Counted from the stretch's first letter, positions 48,921-59,739 are shown. The stretch is 59,845 bases of DNA from Bacillus sp. Marseille-Q3570 (GCF_946151055.1 NZ_CAMGYZ010000023.1:1-59845), one strand, 5' to 3'. The notes: a model not told the origin generated them from the sequence alone. Numbers and translations: made by a program.

Positions 48921-49840
48921 ATCGGAAAATTCTAATCGGTGTGATCGTTTTGCTTCTATTAACGAACATCGGATCGATTATTTATTTTGCAAAGGCTAGC
49001 AGCAATGCTTCCGGTGAACAATCTGGAAATCTTCTTATGAACCTTTCAGGCAGTGTCGCACAGATCGGCAATGAATCGATTTCAGAATCTGAATGGGTTG
49101 AATTGTTGAAGAAACGATATGGAAAAGATGTTTTAAAGCAGATGATCGATAAAAAGGTCGTCGCACAACTCGCGAAAAAATATGATATAGCTGTATCTGA
49201 TGAAGAACTGAAGCGGGAGATCGAACTGTACCAAAGAATGGTCGGGGCTGGTGCGGATGCTCATGAACATCCTGACATTCAGGTGATGGACGGTAAACAG
49301 TTGAAGGAAGAAATCGAGCATGCGATCCTTTTAGAAGAATTGATTACGAAAGATGTCGTCATCAAAGAGGAAGAGTTGCGTAAATATTATAATGAGAATG
49401 AGCAACTTTATGACCTCAAGCCTTTATTTCAAATCTCGCAGATCGTTGTAAAGACAGAAGAAGAAGCAAATCAAGTGCTTGATGAGCTTGAGAGTGGTTC
49501 ATCTTTTTCAACGCTTGCAAGGGAACGTTCAATCGATGAGTTCTCTGCTCCAAGCGGTGGTGCCATGGGATGGGTAGATACCTCAAGTAATTATGTCGAA
49601 TCTGCATATTTCAATGTCATTCCTGAACTCGATAAAGACGAGTGGAGCGATCCCATTCAAACCGATGATGGGTATGGTATTGTGATGCTCCACGATAAAA
49701 AACCAGGAAACAAGTATGAATTCGAGGAAGTGAAAGGGCAGATAAGAAGACAATTAGCACTTCAACAAATGGATACCACCTTCAATCCAGAACAACTCTG
49801 GAAGGAACTTGATGTTAAATGGGAGTATGGGTCAGAATAA
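48917..49840 (+). CDS. yacD: Membrane-anchored peptidyl-prolyl isomerase-like protein YacD
   Basis: A 307-residue PrsA/SurA-like protein. Residues 1-27 form a single N-terminal membrane anchor, without a lipobox cysteine. A SurA-N-like helical region (about 45-150) precedes a parvulin (PpiC) domain (about 170-270; [14 protein letters not shown] and GGAMGWVD). It probably acts outside the membrane in protein folding, but the substrate is unknown. It is coupled to hslO. Confidence 0.9.
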   Translation: MNRKILIGVIVLLLLTNIGSIIYFAKASSNASGEQSGNLLMNLSGSVAQIGNESISESEWVELLKKRYGKDVLKQMIDKKVVAQLAKKYDIAVSDEELKREIELYQRMVGAGADAHEHPDIQVMDGKQLKEEIEHAILLEELITKDVVIKEEELRKYYNENEQLYDLKPLFQISQIVVKTEEEANQVLDELESGSSFSTLARERSIDEFSAPSGGAMGWVDTSSNYVESAYFNVIPELDKDEWSDPIQTDDGYGIVMLHDKKPGNKYEFEEVKGQIRRQLALQQMDTTFNPEQLWKELDVKWEYGSE

Positions 49841-49920
49841 TTGAATTAACATTCTGATAATGATATGATAGTTCCAACATTATTCCTATGAAAATACTAG
49901 GAATTGAAGGAGTGAAAGGG

Positions 49921-50847
49921 ATGAGAGTAGGAAATTCGATTGTTGATTTAATTGGAGAAACTCCAGTCGTCAAGCTGAACCGGCTTACAGGGGAGAACGA
50001 CGCAGATGTGTATTTGAAACTGGAATTCATGAACCCTGGAAGCAGTGTGAAAGACCGTATCGCAAAAGCGATGGTTGAAGCTGCTGAGAAGGATGGTGCA
50101 TTAAAAGACGGTGATACGATCATCGAACCGACCAGTGGAAACACAGGGATTGGTCTTGCAATGGTCGGAGCTGCAAAAGGGTATCGCACCATTCTTGTTA
50201 TGCCGGACACAATGAGCATGGAGCGTCGAAATCTGCTTCGTGCTTATGGAGCTGAGCTTGTCTTGACACCTGGAGCTGAAGGAATGAAAGGTGCCATTGC
50301 GAAAGCAGAAGAGCTCTCTAATGAAAAAGGCTATTTCATGCCACAGCAATTCATGAATGAAGCAAATCCAGAAGTTCATAAAAATGCAACTGGTAAGGAA
50401 ATCGTTGAACAAATGGGTGATCAGCTGGATGCATTCGTTTCTGGCATCGGCACAGGCGGTACCATTACCGGTGCTGGCCAAGTGCTGAAGGATAAATATC
50501 CATCAATCAAACTATATGCTGTCGAACCGAAAGACTCACCTGTTTTATCAGGCGGTAAGCCAGGTCCACATAAAATCCAGGGCATCGGTGCTGGGTTCGT
50601 ACCTTCTATCCTGGATACATCTCTATATGATGAAGTATTAACGATTTCAACAGAAGAGTCGTTTGAATATGCGAGGAAAGCGGCAAGAGAAGAAGGGCTG
50701 CTTGGAGGAATTTCTTCTGGTGCAGCAATTGCTGCCGCACTGAAAGTCGCAAAAGAACTTGGAAAAGGTAAAAAAGTACTCGCGATCATACCTAGTAACG
50801 GAGAACGCTACTTGAGCACACCACTTTATCAATTTGAAGAAGAATAA
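49921..50847 (+). CDS. cysK: Cysteine synthase A
   Basis: A 308-residue PLP enzyme (O-acetylserine sulfhydrylase). The PLP lysine is in SSVKDRI near residue 45, the substrate loop is TSGNTG near 72, and the phosphate-binding loop GTGGT near 178. In B. subtilis CysK also complexes with CymR to control sulfur genes. I start at the ATG at 49921 after GAAGGAG; the in-frame ATG at 49888 has no good site. The length equals that of B. subtilis. Confidence 0.97.
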   Translation: MRVGNSIVDLIGETPVVKLNRLTGENDADVYLKLEFMNPGSSVKDRIAKAMVEAAEKDGALKDGDTIIEPTSGNTGIGLAMVGAAKGYRTILVMPDTMSMERRNLLRAYGAELVLTPGAEGMKGAIAKAEELSNEKGYFMPQQFMNEANPEVHKNATGKEIVEQMGDQLDAFVSGIGTGGTITGAGQVLKDKYPSIKLYAVEPKDSPVLSGGKPGPHKIQGIGAGFVPSILDTSLYDEVLTISTEESFEYARKAAREEGLLGGISSGAAIAAALKVAKELGKGKKVLAIIPSNGERYLSTPLYQFEEE

Positions 50848-50865
50848 AAGCAATAAAAGAGAAAG

Positions 50866-50894
50866 GAGGCTGACGCCAATGTCAGCCTCTTTTT
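50866..50894 (+). terminator. cysK terminator
   Basis: GAGGCTGAC (50866-50874) pairs perfectly with GTCAGCCTC (50881-50889) around a 6-nt loop, followed by five T. Confidence 0.95.
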
Positions 50895-50949
50895 CACAAT
50901 ATAGAAAGAAAAGTGCTGCTATGGTCGGACCTTTGAGGACCATTAGAAA

Positions 50950-51033
50950 TTAGAGGACAACTTTTCCGCTACTTGAGGGAAACTCTGCTGATTTTCGTTG
51001 ATCTTAAACGAATAGGGTCTCTCGTGTCCACTA
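50950..51033. repeat. Family B interspersed repeat, copy 4
   Basis: TTAGAGGACAACTTTTCCGC on the left and AATAGGGTCTC-TCGTGTCC on the right, with imperfect inverted ends. A separate hairpin, ATGGTC/GACCAT, lies at 50921-50943. The rest of the gap to pabB shows nothing definite. Confidence 0.75.
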
Positions 51034-51207
51034 CTATATGGTTGAGAATACTTATTAATTCGAAGTACACGGGAAAACAGTCTCGACAAGTAAAGAGAGA
51101 AACGAGATAGCGGCATATTTGTAAATAACTGGAGGCTGTTTTTGCGTGTCATCCCCTTTATGTTCATGTACAATGAAAGAGGAAATTGAACGTAGGAGAG
51201 GACTTCT

Positions 51208-52641
51208 ATGCAAGTGAAGAAAGTAAGGTTGACGAAAACGATTAACGGTAATCCAGAAAACTGGTTTGACCGATATAAAAATATAAACGCGAATGAACCC
51301 CATCATGTCCTTTTAGAAAGCGGAAGAGGTGGGAGGTACCATATCATCGGAAAGTCACCCTCAGCTGTCGTGACCGGTAAGAATCATACATTGACGATCG
51401 AATCAAGATATGGTGTGGAAACAAGAGAAGGAGATTTACTAGATCAACTTCAAAGTCATTTAGAAACATACACCATCATCAACGGAACAGACGAAGCGGA
51501 ACTTCCCGATTTCAAAGGCGGAGCGATTGGCTATATAAGTTATGATGTTGCGCGCCAGATTGAACATCTGCCAGAAAAAACGATTGATGATTTGGGAATG
51601 CCGGACATCTATTTTATGATTTTTGAAGACTTTATCGTATTGGATAAACAAATGGACAAGCTTACGTTAGTAACGCATACCCCAGAAGAGGAAAGGACTG
51701 CTGGCCTCAAAAAGCTTGAAGAAATGGAACGCCTATGGTTGGGTAAGTTCGAGCACACAGAGCCCCTATCAGCTCCTTTCAACCACTCGGAAGCTGATGA
51801 ATTACAATTTTCGATGGATGAAGAGCAATTCAAATCTGCTGTTCGTCAAGTACAGGAGTATATCCGCAGCGGGGATGTCTTTCAGGTGAATTTATCAGTT
51901 CGTCAATCTAAACCGCTCCAATCTCATCCTATCCGAATTTATGAGCATTTGAGAGATTTCAATCCCTCGCCTTATATGGGGTATTTCCAAACGCCTGAGT
52001 TTCAGCTCGTCAATGGATCACCAGAGCTGCTTGTCAAAAAGAAAGGCAACCATGTAAGTACCCGTCCGATTGCTGGTACAAGATCAAGAGGCAAGAATCC
52101 AGCAGAAGATGAAGCACTAGCTAAAACGTTGATCGAAAACGACAAAGAGCGAGCAGAACACGTCATGTTGGTTGATCTGGAACGTAATGACTTAGGCAGA
52201 GTATGTAAGTATGGAACGGTCGAAGTGAATGAATTCATGGTGATTGAAAAATATTCACATGTCATGCACATCGTATCGAATGTCCAGGGCGAACTGCATC
52301 CTGATCGAAATACAGTTGATTTGATCCGGGCAACGTTTCCAGGAGGAACGATTACGGGCGCGCCGAAAGTACGAACGATGGAAATCATTGAGGAACTCGA
52401 ACCTGTTAGAAGAGGCGTTTATACAGGCTCTATCGGCTGGATCGGGTTTGATGGAGATACAGAATTGAACATTGCGATCCGTACGATGATATGTAAGGAT
52501 CAAACCGCACATGTCCAGGCAGGAGCTGGGATTGTCATTGATTCGCATCCAAAAGCTGAGTTCAAAGAAAGCCTGAAAAAAGCAAAAGCGCTATGGCATG
52601 CAAAAGAACTTAGCGAACAAGACACGATGAAGAAGGTGTAA
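51208..52641 (+). CDS. pabB: Aminodeoxychorismate synthase component I
   Basis: A 477-residue chorismate-binding enzyme that with PabA makes 4-amino-4-deoxychorismate for folate. The chorismate-binding domain (about 200-470) has PIAGTRSRG near 288, MLVDLERNDLGR near 322 and GAPKVRTMEIIEE near 385. It is a TrpE homologue, and the N-terminal LLES motif that in TrpE contacts tryptophan is present; the position next to pabA, pabC and folP favours PabB. Confidence 0.94.
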   Translation: MQVKKVRLTKTINGNPENWFDRYKNINANEPHHVLLESGRGGRYHIIGKSPSAVVTGKNHTLTIESRYGVETREGDLLDQLQSHLETYTIINGTDEAELPDFKGGAIGYISYDVARQIEHLPEKTIDDLGMPDIYFMIFEDFIVLDKQMDKLTLVTHTPEEERTAGLKKLEEMERLWLGKFEHTEPLSAPFNHSEADELQFSMDEEQFKSAVRQVQEYIRSGDVFQVNLSVRQSKPLQSHPIRIYEHLRDFNPSPYMGYFQTPEFQLVNGSPELLVKKKGNHVSTRPIAGTRSRGKNPAEDEALAKTLIENDKERAEHVMLVDLERNDLGRVCKYGTVEVNEFMVIEKYSHVMHIVSNVQGELHPDRNTVDLIRATFPGGTITGAPKVRTMEIIEELEPVRRGVYTGSIGWIGFDGDTELNIAIRTMICKDQTAHVQAGAGIVIDSHPKAEFKESLKKAKALWHAKELSEQDTMKKV

Positions 52642-52644
52642 ACC

Positions 52645-53238
52645 ATGATAGTCATGATCGATAATTACGACTCCTTCACCTATAATCTCGTTCAATACTT
52701 AGGAGAACTTGGGGAAGAACTGATTGTCAGGCGAAATGATGATATTACGATAGAAGAAATCGAAGAATTGAGACCAAGTTATGTGATGATTTCTCCAGGG
52801 CCATGCAGTCCGGATGAAGCAGGGATCAGCTTGAAGGTGATCGAGTATTTTGCTGGAAAAATCCCGATCCTCGGAGTATGTCTCGGCCATCAGTCGATTG
52901 CTCAAGTATTCGGGGGAAAAGTCATCCGTGCAGAACGTTTGATGCACGGAAAGACCTCACCGATCCGGCATGATGGTAAAACTCTATATGAGGGGATGGC
53001 TGAGGAAATCGTTGCGACGCGGTATCATTCCCTGATCGTAGAGCGGGAAACCCTGCCCGATTGTTTTGAAATCACTGCTGAAACAGCGGAAGGCGAAATC
53101 ATGGGCATCCGTCACAAGTCACTTCCAATCGAAGGGGTACAATTTCACCCGGAATCGATAATGACTGCAGACGGTAAGCAGCTGCTACGGAACTTTACCA
53201 ACACATACAGGCGTGAAATGGCATGTACATCTATTTGA
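52645..53238 (+). CDS. pabA: Aminodeoxychorismate synthase glutamine amidotransferase (PabA/TrpG)
   Basis: A 197-residue class I glutamine amidotransferase supplying ammonia to PabB. The catalytic cysteine is in GVCLGHQ near residue 80, and the His-Glu pair in VQFHPESI near 169-176. In B. subtilis the same protein also serves TrpE and is regulated by TRAP; I see no GAG/TAG repeat array at this start. It starts 3 nt after pabB and overlaps pabC by 16 nt. Confidence 0.95.
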   Translation: MIVMIDNYDSFTYNLVQYLGELGEELIVRRNDDITIEEIEELRPSYVMISPGPCSPDEAGISLKVIEYFAGKIPILGVCLGHQSIAQVFGGKVIRAERLMHGKTSPIRHDGKTLYEGMAEEIVATRYHSLIVERETLPDCFEITAETAEGEIMGIRHKSLPIEGVQFHPESIMTADGKQLLRNFTNTYRREMACTSI

Positions 53239-54062
53239 ACGGTGAATTTATCAAAGATACAGAAGCTTCGATTTCGCCATTCGATTATGGCTACTTATAT
53301 GGGATAGGTGTTTTTGAAACCTTTCGGATTTATGAGGGCCACCCCTTTTTGTTGAACGAACATTTGGAAAGAATGAATAATGCATTGCATGATTTGAACA
53401 TCAGGAAAGTGACCGGAAATGCTGAAATTGAAAGCATCATTGACCAGCTTTTACAGCTGAATGGATGGACAAACGCAAGCATACGGCTTAACATATCAGC
53501 TGGAAATGGTGCCCCAGCTTTAAAGACACTTGAATTTAAAGATCCTACCATTATGGTATATGGAGGAGAGCTGGCTGATGCCCCGGTAACGCTGCAAGAG
53601 AAAGAAGCGAAGGTACTAAGGATTCCGAGAAATACACCCGAAGGCCAGATACGCTTGAAATCCCATCACTTTCTAAACAATCTACTTGCTAAACAAGAAC
53701 TGCAGGACCCGGCAATCGAAGGGATCTTCCTAACGGATGAAGGGTTTGTGGCGGAGGGAATCACCTCGAATATATTCTGGATGAAAGAAAATACCCTCTA
53801 CACGCCTGTTATTGATACTGGGATTTTAAACGGCATTACACGGCAATATGTTCTATCTCTTTGCGACAAGCTGGGTATCTCGGTTCAAGTAGGCAAGTTT
53901 AAGAAAGAAGAATTGCTTCAAGCTGAAGAATGCTTCATAACCAACTCGATTCAAGAAATAATAGCCATCAGCAGAATCGACGACACAACGTTTACAGGAA
54001 AGAGTGGAAACGTCACGAATGAATTGTTCAGTTTCTATAAAAAAGACCGTAACAAGCTTTGA
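53223..54062 (+). CDS. pabC: Aminodeoxychorismate lyase
   Basis: A 279-residue fold-type IV PLP enzyme that releases 4-aminobenzoate and pyruvate from aminodeoxychorismate. The PLP lysine lies in [10 protein letters not shown] near residue 143, and the EGITSNIF phosphate-binding motif near 178. It is related to branched-chain aminotransferases, but operon context identifies it as PabC. It overlaps pabA at its start and its stop touches the folP leader. Confidence 0.94.
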   Translation: MYIYLNGEFIKDTEASISPFDYGYLYGIGVFETFRIYEGHPFLLNEHLERMNNALHDLNIRKVTGNAEIESIIDQLLQLNGWTNASIRLNISAGNGAPALKTLEFKDPTIMVYGGELADAPVTLQEKEAKVLRIPRNTPEGQIRLKSHHFLNNLLAKQELQDPAIEGIFLTDEGFVAEGITSNIFWMKENTLYTPVIDTGILNGITRQYVLSLCDKLGISVQVGKFKKEELLQAEECFITNSIQEIIAISRIDDTTFTGKSGNVTNELFSFYKKDRNKL

Positions 54063-54085
54063 ACAAACGAGAAAGGATTTTAACG

Positions 54086-55297
54086 ATGAAGTATAACCCG
54101 ATTTTCATATATCCGAAAAATGAAACAGATGCGATGAACGAACTGATGTCTGTAGGGGCAAAAATCGAAAGCCTACGGCGAAAACGATTAATCGATAGTA
54201 AAACAGTCATCCGAGTCGAGGATGTGCCTTTAAAAGCAGCTTGGCAGTTGAAACAGACCTTGTTGCTTGAAGGGCAGGAATGTATTATCCATGAAGATGC
54301 TGAGCAGCTTGACGCCGAAAAGACAGATGCGATTATTCTTGGAAACTCTTATGGAATCAAAAGTGCAGTGACCCTGTTGCTTGAGAGTGAAATGAAGGAT
54401 GTTACCCAATTAGGTGCAGAAATCGATAGTCTCCTAATGGCAGAAGAGATTAAGCATCAACCTTGGATGGTCCAGTTTCATGATTCAACCATAGACCTGA
54501 ACGAACGCACATGGATCATGGGGATTCTTAATGTAACACCGGATTCTTTTTCGGACGGAGGAAATTTCGATTCTGTTGAACGGGCAGTGGAACACGCTCA
54601 AGAAATGGTTCAAGCAGGTGCTGACATCATAGATATCGGAGGCGAATCCACACGTCCTGGGGCTGATAAAGTGACTGTTGAAGAGGAATTGGAACGTGTA
54701 GTACCAATCATAAAAGCGGTGGGAGAGGCCGTTGACGTGGCAATTTCCATCGATACCTACAAAGCTGAAGTCGCAAAACAGGCAATTGAAGCTGGTGCGA
54801 ACATCATCAATGATATCTGGGGGGGGAAAGCTGATCCTCAGATGGCTCAAGTCGCTGCAGACTATCAAGTTCCGATCATCCTCATGCATAACAGGGAGGA
54901 CAAGAATTACAACCACTTGATGTCCGACATCGTAAGAGATTTAAGAGAAAGTATCGCCCTTGTGAAAGATGCAGGAGTGAAAGATGAGAACATCATCCTT
55001 GATCCAGGGATCGGGTTTGCAAAAACGTATGAAGACAACCTGGATGTCATGTCGAATCTGGAGGTATTGACAGCGGTCGGTTATCCTGTGCTCCTCGGGA
55101 CTTCCCGGAAATCTTTCATCGGACGTGTATTAGAGACGGAAACGAACGAACGAATGGAAGGGACTGGAGCAACGACTTGTCTTGGAATCCAAAAAGGGTG
55201 CCAGCTTGTACGCGTACATGATGTCCTTGAGAATAAACGGATGGCAATGATGATGGATGCAATGTTGATGAAGAAGGGAGCGGTTCAAAATGGATAA
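54086..55297 (+). CDS. folP: Dihydropteroate synthase with N-terminal extension
   Basis: A 403-residue enzyme joining pABA to the pterin pyrophosphate, the sulfonamide target. The DHPS TIM barrel covers about residues 135-400, with MGILNVTPDSFSDGG near 146, GGESTRPGA near 190 and the GTSRKSFIG pABA loop near 339-347. About 130 residues precede it that B. subtilis Sul (285 residues) lacks; they are predicted alpha/beta and end in an LGAEIDSLL helix. From memory a similar N-terminal domain occurs in long clostridial DHPS proteins. The ATG at 54086 follows AAAGGA; TTG at 54059 is an alternative. Confidence 0.94.
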   Translation: MKYNPIFIYPKNETDAMNELMSVGAKIESLRRKRLIDSKTVIRVEDVPLKAAWQLKQTLLLEGQECIIHEDAEQLDAEKTDAIILGNSYGIKSAVTLLLESEMKDVTQLGAEIDSLLMAEEIKHQPWMVQFHDSTIDLNERTWIMGILNVTPDSFSDGGNFDSVERAVEHAQEMVQAGADIIDIGGESTRPGADKVTVEEELERVVPIIKAVGEAVDVAISIDTYKAEVAKQAIEAGANIINDIWGGKADPQMAQVAADYQVPIILMHNREDKNYNHLMSDIVRDLRESIALVKDAGVKDENIILDPGIGFAKTYEDNLDVMSNLEVLTAVGYPVLLGTSRKSFIGRVLETETNERMEGTGATTCLGIQKGCQLVRVHDVLENKRMAMMMDAMLMKKGAVQNG

Positions 55298-55652
55298 GAT
55301 CTATATCAATAACATGAAATTTTACGGTTATCATGGTGTCTATCCTGAAGAACAGAAGCTCGGACAACGATTCAATGTCGACCTTGTACTCGAGTGTGAT
55401 CTGTCAGACGCAGCGAAATCAGATGATATTGAAAGCACAGTCCATTATGGACAGGCATACGAACAGACAAAAGAAATCGTGGAGGGTGAACCAAGAAAAC
55501 TGGTTGAAAAGCTTGCTGAAGAGATTGCACTAGCGATCCTTGAAAAATTCGAGATTGTTTTACATTGCACGGTCAAAGTCATCAAGCCTGACCCGCCAAT
55601 CCCAGGTCACTACGATTCAGTCGCCATTGAGCTTAAGAGGTCGAGAAAATGA
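55290..55652 (+). CDS. folB: Dihydroneopterin aldolase
   Basis: A 120-residue tunnelling-fold enzyme that converts 7,8-dihydroneopterin to 6-hydroxymethyl-dihydropterin in folate synthesis. The family N-terminus KIYINNMKFYGYHGVYPEE and the EKLAEEIA and KPDPPIPGHYD motifs are present. It overlaps folP by 8 nt and folK by 4 nt. Confidence 0.96.
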   Translation: MDKIYINNMKFYGYHGVYPEEQKLGQRFNVDLVLECDLSDAAKSDDIESTVHYGQAYEQTKEIVEGEPRKLVEKLAEEIALAILEKFEIVLHCTVKVIKPDPPIPGHYDSVAIELKRSRK

Positions 55653-56173
55653 ATGATGCTTTTATTGCATTAGGGTCCAATATTGGAGACCGTTCCGTTT
55701 TTTTGAGAAGTGCCCTTAAAGAGATCGAGTTTCTTCCTGGTACCCGGATTGAAAGGACATCGTCCATCTATGAGACGGAACCCGTCGGCTATACCGACCA
55801 GGAACCTTTTTTGAATATGGTAGCTCTTGTGCGGACCGATCTTGGAGCACTAGAACTTCTTGAGGAACTCCAGACCATCGAAAACAAATTGAAGCGTACA
55901 CGCGAGATACACTGGGGTCCGCGTACGATAGACCTTGACATTTTATTGTATAATCAAGAGAATATACAAACAGAAGAACTAAAAATTCCACATCCAAGAA
56001 TGCTCGAAAGAGGATTTGTGATGATTCCGCTTTATGAGCTGCAACCAGACTTGCATTTTCCACATACGGAGGAAAACTTTTCGAAGATCATCGAAGAGCG
56101 AATTGACAAAAAAGGAGTAAACGTATGGAAGCGGAACAATGGGGAAGGCGAATTCGGGCTTTTCGAAAACTGA
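55649..56173 (+). CDS. folK: HPPK, 6-hydroxymethyl-7,8-dihydropterin pyrophosphokinase
   Basis: A 174-residue kinase that activates the pterin for FolP. Signatures are ALGSNIGDR (residues 6-14), the ETEPVGYTDQEPFLN substrate region near 44-58, and GPRTIDLDILLY near 90-101 with the metal-binding aspartates. It overlaps folB by 4 nt and yazB by 49 nt. Confidence 0.96.
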   Translation: MNDAFIALGSNIGDRSVFLRSALKEIEFLPGTRIERTSSIYETEPVGYTDQEPFLNMVALVRTDLGALELLEELQTIENKLKRTREIHWGPRTIDLDILLYNQENIQTEELKIPHPRMLERGFVMIPLYELQPDLHFPHTEENFSKIIEERIDKKGVNVWKRNNGEGEFGLFEN

Positions 56174-56343
56174 AAGGCTACACACAAGAAGGACTCGCCG
56201 AAAAAATGAATATATCCGTTTCGATTCTCGGTGAAATAGAACGCGGGAACCGGATACCGGATCAAGATCACATCCACAAAGTCACACAAGCTCTCAATAT
56301 ATCAGAAGAAGAACTTTCTCCTGAGAAAGTACATTTAACGTAA
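56125..56343 (+). CDS. yazB: XRE-family helix-turn-helix regulator YazB
   Basis: A 72-residue single-domain HTH_3 (Cro/CI) DNA-binding protein. The helix-turn-helix occupies about residues 12-50 (LKGYTQEGLAEKMNISVSIL then IERGNRIPD). Its targets are unknown. AAAGGAG precedes the ATG, inside folK. The conserved position folK-yazB-dusB matches B. subtilis. Confidence 0.93.
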   Translation: MEAEQWGRRIRAFRKLKGYTQEGLAEKMNISVSILGEIERGNRIPDQDHIHKVTQALNISEEELSPEKVHLT

Positions 56344-56356
56344 AGAGGTGAAGAAG

Positions 56357-57349
56357 ATGTTTCAGATCGGTGACATCAAACTGAATAACCGCGTCGTGCT
56401 TGCCCCGATGGCAGGTGTTTGTAACCCTGCTTTTCGTCTGATTGCGAAAGAATTCGGAGCAGGACTTGTTTGTGCTGAGATGGTAAGTGACAAAGGAATC
56501 CTGCACAAAAATGATAAAACGATGCGGATGCTGTATGTAGATGAACGTGAAAAACCGCTCAGTCTGCAAATTTTCGGCGGTGAGAAAGATTCACTTGTTG
56601 AAGCAGCCAAGTATGTCGATGATTACACCAATGCCGATATCATTGACATCAATATGGGATGCCCAGTCCCTAAGATCACAAAGTGTGATGCTGGAGCAAA
56701 ATGGCTGCTGGATCCACAAAAGATCCACGACATGGTTGCGGCTGTAGTCCCTGAAGTGAAAAAGCCTGTAACAGTAAAAATGCGCATGGGCTGGGATGAA
56801 GACCATATCCTCGCTGTCGAAAACGCTCAAGCGATTGAAGAAGCTGGCGGTAAAGCAGTCGCGCTGCACGGGCGCACAAGGGTACAAATGTATGAAGGTA
56901 AAGCTAACTGGGATATCATCCGTGAAGTGAAAGAATCAGTCTCTATTCCTGTTATCGGTAATGGTGATGTGACAACACCTCAGGATGCTAAACGTATGCT
57001 CGAGACCACTGGCTGTGATGCAGTCATGATCGGTCGGGGCGCGCTAGGTAACCCATGGATGCTTTATCGTACGGTCCAACACCTTGAAACTGGAGAGCTG
57101 CACGGTGATCCAACGCCACGTGAAAAAATGAAAGTATGCATGCTGCATTTGGATCGCCTGATTGCCTTGAAAGGTGAAGACGTCGCGATCAAAGAAATGC
57201 GCAAACATGCTGCATGGTATTTAAAAGGACTGCCTAAAAACGCAAAAGTCCGAAATAAAATCATGGAACTCGAATCACGTGATCTCATGGAACAAGTCTT
57301 GATGGATTACGTAGAAGAAGTAGAAGCAAAACAAGCTAAAGTAGGATAA
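56357..57349 (+). CDS. dusB: tRNA-dihydrouridine synthase
   Basis: A 330-residue FMN enzyme that reduces uridines in tRNA D-loops. The TIM-barrel domain (about 1-240) shows APMAGVCNPAFR near residue 17, the catalytic cysteine in GCPVPKITKCDAG near 97-109, and GNGDVTTP near 196; a helical RNA-binding domain follows. I start at the ATG at 56357 after AGAGGTG; GTG at 56348 is an alternative. Confidence 0.94.
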   Translation: MFQIGDIKLNNRVVLAPMAGVCNPAFRLIAKEFGAGLVCAEMVSDKGILHKNDKTMRMLYVDEREKPLSLQIFGGEKDSLVEAAKYVDDYTNADIIDINMGCPVPKITKCDAGAKWLLDPQKIHDMVAAVVPEVKKPVTVKMRMGWDEDHILAVENAQAIEEAGGKAVALHGRTRVQMYEGKANWDIIREVKESVSIPVIGNGDVTTPQDAKRMLETTGCDAVMIGRGALGNPWMLYRTVQHLETGELHGDPTPREKMKVCMLHLDRLIALKGEDVAIKEMRKHAAWYLKGLPKNAKVRNKIMELESRDLMEQVLMDYVEEVEAKQAKVG

Positions 57350-57444
57350 GGCTGGACCCAAAAAGTGTCAGACTCTTCAACACAACACCATTCATTGAAA
57401 ATGGTTGTTAAGAACGGAGAGTGTGAGACGCTTTTGGGCAAGCC
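57350..57444. repeat. Long nested stem-loop between dusB and the GreA-like gene
   Basis: Concentric pairings: GGCT (57350-57353) with AGCC (57441-57444); CCCAAAA-AGTGTC (57357-57369) with GACGCTTTTGGG (57427-57438, one bulge); ACTCTTC with GGAGAGT; and ACACCATT with AATGGTTGT around a short loop. The outer sequence AAAAAGTGTCAGAC resembles dispersed Bacillus hairpin repeats. Confidence 0.85.
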
Positions 57445-57500
57445 ACTACATACCTCTTGGTGTCTGCACATGAATACCTTTTTTATTTAGGAGGATGACT

Positions 57501-57926
57501 ATGAGTAAGGATGTAACCCGACTCACGAGTGAAGGCATCAAGATGTTAGCGACGGAATTGATCGATGTTTATGAAAGCAGGAAGACCCCATTCGGAAATG
57601 CACCGAGTATGACTGAAGAGGAAGAACAATTTTATAAGCAAAGAATCACAGATCTGGAACAACTTTTGTATTCTGCTGAACCATTACCTGAAAACAAGAT
57701 GAACGACACCGTCACCCTTGGATCAAAGGTCACACTTTTCGATCCTTTCTTGGATGAAGTAGAAACATATAAACTCGTACACCCTGTTGAAGCCTCGCCT
57801 TTACGAAACTACATCTCCATCGAGTCCATACTCGGGAGGGAACTTCTTTTAAGGCGGAAAGGTGATGATATCCGTATCACATTATATGGGGATACGATCA
57901 GATACAACATTTTAGATGTGAAATAG
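57501..57926 (+). CDS. GreA/GreB-domain protein of unknown role
   Basis: A 141-residue protein with a GreA/GreB C-terminal (FKBP-like) domain at about residues 72-141 (VTLGSKVTLFD...LLLRRKGDDI). The N-terminal 70 residues are helical with acidic residues but shorter than the GreA coiled coil, so cleavage-stimulating activity cannot be assumed. It could be a transcription factor in the GreA or Rnk style. AGGAGG at 57489-57494 fits the ATG at 57501. B. subtilis has no gene here. lysS follows 20 nt downstream. Confidence 0.8.
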   Translation: MSKDVTRLTSEGIKMLATELIDVYESRKTPFGNAPSMTEEEEQFYKQRITDLEQLLYSAEPLPENKMNDTVTLGSKVTLFDPFLDEVETYKLVHPVEASPLRNYISIESILGRELLLRRKGDDIRITLYGDTIRYNILDVK

Positions 57927-57946
57927 GTAAATTAGGAGTGATATAG

Positions 57947-59434
<1,488 letters not shown>

Positions 59435-59444
59435 GATGTAGTTT

Positions 59445-59475
59445 AGGCCGGCTCTTTTACAGGGCCGGCCTTTTG
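59445..59475 (+). terminator. lysS terminator
   Basis: AGGCCGGC (59445-59452) pairs with GCCGGCCT (59464-59471), followed by TTTTG. Confidence 0.9.
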
Positions 59476-59549
59476 ATTGTTTAAAAATGCTGGTTGATCC
59501 TATTGAAAGAGAGTTTATATATTTCATGAAGTTATTTTTGAAAAATGTA

Positions 59550-59578
59550 TTGATTGGAACTCGAAAAGATGGTATATT
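59550..59578 (+). promoter_or_regulatory. rRNA operon promoter P1
   Basis: -35 TTGATT (59550-59555), 17-nt spacer, -10 TATATT (59573-59578). Confidence 0.7.
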
Positions 59579-59632
59579 ATTTTTCGTCGTTGGAAAAACT
59601 GATTTCGCGACAACACACGATAAAATTCTTTG

Positions 59633-59661
59633 TTGACATCGACAAAATGGTGTGGTACATT
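59633..59661 (+). promoter_or_regulatory. rRNA operon promoter P2
   Basis: Perfect -35 TTGACA (59633-59638), 17-nt spacer, -10 TACATT (59656-59661). Tandem rrn promoters are typical of Bacillus. Confidence 0.85.
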
Positions 59662-59720
59662 AATAAAGTCGCCAATAAGCGACAAACGCAAAAATGGTAG
59701 GATGAAAACAAGCCATTTCA

Positions 59721-59739
59721 GCTCTTTGAAAACTGAACA
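59721..59739 (+). promoter_or_regulatory. rRNA leader boxA-like antitermination signal
   Basis: GCTCTTTGAAAACTGAACA, the conserved Bacillaceae rrn leader sequence containing a boxA-like GCTCTTT, about 75-90 nt before the 16S gene. Confidence 0.6.

Noticed and set aside
52600-52660. TRAP (GAG/TAG repeat) site at the pabA start, as in B. subtilis trpG
   Set aside because: No regularly spaced series of GAG or TAG triplets overlaps the ribosome-binding site.
57927-57946. Lysine riboswitch or T-box before lysS
   Set aside because: The intergenic gap is only 20 nt.
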